A stretch of DNA of 64,000 bases, from positions 2,170,001 to 2,234,000 of the forward strand of contig NZ_CP143258.1 of assembly GCF_036320655.1 (NCBI RefSeq), in the 5' to 3' direction. Every line of letters starts with the position of its first letter. Position 1 is the stretch's first letter. This DNA is from Porphyromonas pogonae. GTDB taxonomy: Bacteria; Bacteroidota; Bacteroidia; Bacteroidales; Porphyromonadaceae. Of this stretch, positions 62,677 to 64,000 are shown in pieces. Below the pieces are notes generated by a model. It was given only the letters and a program-made list of their open reading frames with translations, did no database searches and was not told the DNA's origin. The position numbers and the translations under genes are program-made.

Positions 62677-63384
62677 CTAATACCACAAATAAATTATTAT
62701 CGTAGCCATTAGTACCGCCAAACTCCTGCTATAGCAAATAGTTTTTCGATTTAATCGTTTCAAGTGGGTGCGAAGTGTCAGATTGTGTCGTTCGATATGG
62801 TTGGTGGAGCGAAAAACGGTGCGATGTATTTTTCGGCTGATAAGATAGCCGTAGTTTTTCAGTTTATCGGTATAAATCATTTTGGCTTTCGATAGAAAAA
62901 GACTTTTAAGCACTACCGACAAGGTGCGGTTAGTGCGTCTGCCCACATTGAAAGCTACTACCTTGCGAGTTTCTCTATCCAAAGCGTACACTAACCAACG
63001 CAAACGGCTTTTCTTGCCGATAAATATACGCATCTCGTCCACTTCGTAGCTTTTGCCTATAGCAATAGGTGGTTGTTTGATTTTGCTTGCTATCAGCAAA
63101 ATTCGTTTTAGCAAAGTGGTAACTGAAATCCCCAATACTCGTGCCGTGCTACGAATGCCCAATCCTTCTTTGGTTAGTTGAATAATTTTGTGATTGGTGT
63201 TGGGCATATAGGCTTTGTATCTGTAGTTCGTTATAAAACGTTTGTGACAATTCTTACATTGGTAACGTTGTTTACCTGTACTACTTTTACCACTTTTGAT
63301 AATATTGTTAGAGTGGCAATGCGGACATAAAAACTCAACTCCCAATCTGGAGCATAAAGTACCGAAACGTTCTTGTAAACTCAT
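62677..63384 (-). CDS. IS1-family transposase
   Basis: A 235-aa protein joining both IS1 functions: an N-terminal zinc finger (CPHCHSNN, YQCKNCHKRF) as in InsA, a helix-turn-helix (GLGIRSTARVLGISVTTLLKR), and the DDE part with Asp in YEVDEMRIFI, Asp in IYTDKLKNYG and Glu in NHIERHNLTLRTHLKRLNR. It is made from a single frame, without the frameshift of classical IS1. I could not find matching terminal inverted repeats, so the element borders remain open. Confidence 0.88.
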   Translation of the reverse strand: MSLQERFGTLCSRLGVEFLCPHCHSNNIIKSGKSSTGKQRYQCKNCHKRFITNYRYKAYMPNTNHKIIQLTKEGLGIRSTARVLGISVTTLLKRILLIASKIKQPPIAIGKSYEVDEMRIFIGKKSRLRWLVYALDRETRKVVAFNVGRRTNRTLSVVLKSLFLSKAKMIYTDKLKNYGYLISRKIHRTVFRSTNHIERHNLTLRTHLKRLNRKTICYSRSLAVLMATIIIYLWY

Positions 63385-63459
63385 TTTTTCATTGTTTTTA
63401 ATCGTAAAAATAGCGAAAGGCAGAGAATATATCCCTGCCTTTATACCTATAGATTAAAA

Positions 63460-64000
63460 TTATTGTTGATAATCAGATGATTTTTTTGACAACTCCCGAT
63501 CTGGAGCATTACCCTCCTTAAGGGTGATATATGACTGTATTAAATCGTAATTATTTCTGTTAAAGTTTAAAATTTCGACTCGATTGAGTTTTCCATCATA
63601 ATGTTTTTCTACATCCTTTATGTAGTAATTATGAAAAAAGTCATCATAATTTATCCAAGGAACATATTTAAGCCACCTTTTAGGAGTAAAAATTATAGGT
63701 TCATTATTTTCAGGATTTATTGGTAAATATGTTTCTTCTGTTTTAAACTTAAAGGATTTATAGTCATAGATTGGAATTGAGCACTTCTCTATTGGAATTT
63801 TCAATTTTTGACATTGGTCTATTGTGTAGTCTGCCAAGAATGACTTTATTAATGAGCAACTTATGTCACTAATTCTGTCTTTTGAAACATTATCAACCAA
63901 CAATTGAATTTCTTCAAAATGTTGAAAACCTTGCTTATTTAATTGTGGAATTGCCCTGAAAAGGTTTAAAATTTCATCTGCGGTTTTTATCCCAATTTTT
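63460..64000 (-). CDS. Unknown cargo protein (partial, runs off right edge)
   Basis: The frame is open from the window edge to the stop at 63460, at least 180 residues, with the N-terminus missing. The sequence is rich in Ile, Asn, Asp, Lys and Tyr (NPENNEPIIFTPKRWLKYVP, PWINYDDFFHNYYIKDVEKHY). I recognise no family. It is more AT-rich than the tra genes, which suggests a later acquisition. The place next to a transposase inside a conjugative element fits a cargo gene, for example a defence gene, but nothing in the visible part proves that. Confidence 0.6.
   Translation of the reverse strand, partial: KIGIKTADEILNLFRAIPQLNKQGFQHFEEIQLLVDNVSKDRISDISCSLIKSFLADYTIDQCQKLKIPIEKCSIPIYDYKSFKFKTEETYLPINPENNEPIIFTPKRWLKYVPWINYDDFFHNYYIKDVEKHYDGKLNRVEILNFNRNNYDLIQSYITLKEGNAPDRELSKKSSDYQQ

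Noticed and set aside
62640-63480. Terminal inverted repeats of the IS1-type element
   Set aside because: No convincing matching ends were found on the two sides of the transposase gene, so no element borders are given.

Overview
The window looks like a chromosomal segment of a Bacteroidota species of the order Bacteroidales, probably close to Porphyromonas. The evidence is: Mfa/FimB-type fimbrial lipoproteins, Bacteroidetes-type promoters (TTTG, 19-20 nt, TAnnTTTG) before tig, pth and a tRNA gene, a CTnDOT-style tra cluster, and the typical Bacteroidales order parA-parB-DUF5683-mltD. No species is claimed.

Region 1 (1-15 kb, all minus strand) is a small-molecule locus. A 2057-aa nonribosomal peptide synthetase (acyl-AMP ligase, carrier, degenerate carrier, condensation/heterocyclization-like domain, adenylation, carrier, thioesterase) overlaps a phosphopantetheinyl transferase gene. 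Next come a TonB-dependent receptor and a DUF4374 lipoprotein, a pair resembling the XusA/XusB siderophore-uptake proteins of Bacteroides. Then follow a membrane protein, two consecutive saccharopine-dehydrogenase-like reductases, a second membrane protein and a CmoA-like methyltransferase that runs off the left edge. The simplest reading is a synthesis-plus-uptake system for a modified peptide, possibly a metallophore. Arrays of a TAGTTA/TAACTA hexamer at exact 22-bp intervals lie on both sides of this locus (1.47-1.58 kb and 15.33-15.46 kb).

Region 2 (15.6-25.3 kb, minus) holds a cholesterol-dependent-cytolysin-like lipoprotein that lacks the cholesterol-binding undecapeptide. Upstream of it is a four-gene fimbrial operon: an Mfa1-like subunit, a FimB/Mfa2-like anchor and two large accessory or tip lipoproteins. 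A lipoprotein thioredoxin and a flavodoxin-fold NAD(P)H oxidoreductase follow.

Region 3 (25.4-40.7 kb) is mostly housekeeping: kdsB-dnaG, tig, a ComB-family phosphatase, rplY, pth, mltD, DUF5683, parB, parA and tRNA-Ser(TGA). It is peppered with mobile DNA: a 187-bp MITE-like element with a 5-bp target duplication, an IS982-family element that landed inside a third 22-bp-period array, and an IS5-type element between pth and mltD.

Region 4 (40.7-64 kb and beyond) is an integrative conjugative element next to tRNA-Ser. It has a tyrosine integrase, DUF1896, small leading-region genes, PcfK/PcfJ-like proteins, the transfer cluster traA through traQ on the minus strand, a candidate oriT, and mobA-mobB-mobC on the plus strand. 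An IS1-family transposase and a partial unknown cargo gene lie at the right edge; the other end of the element is outside the window.
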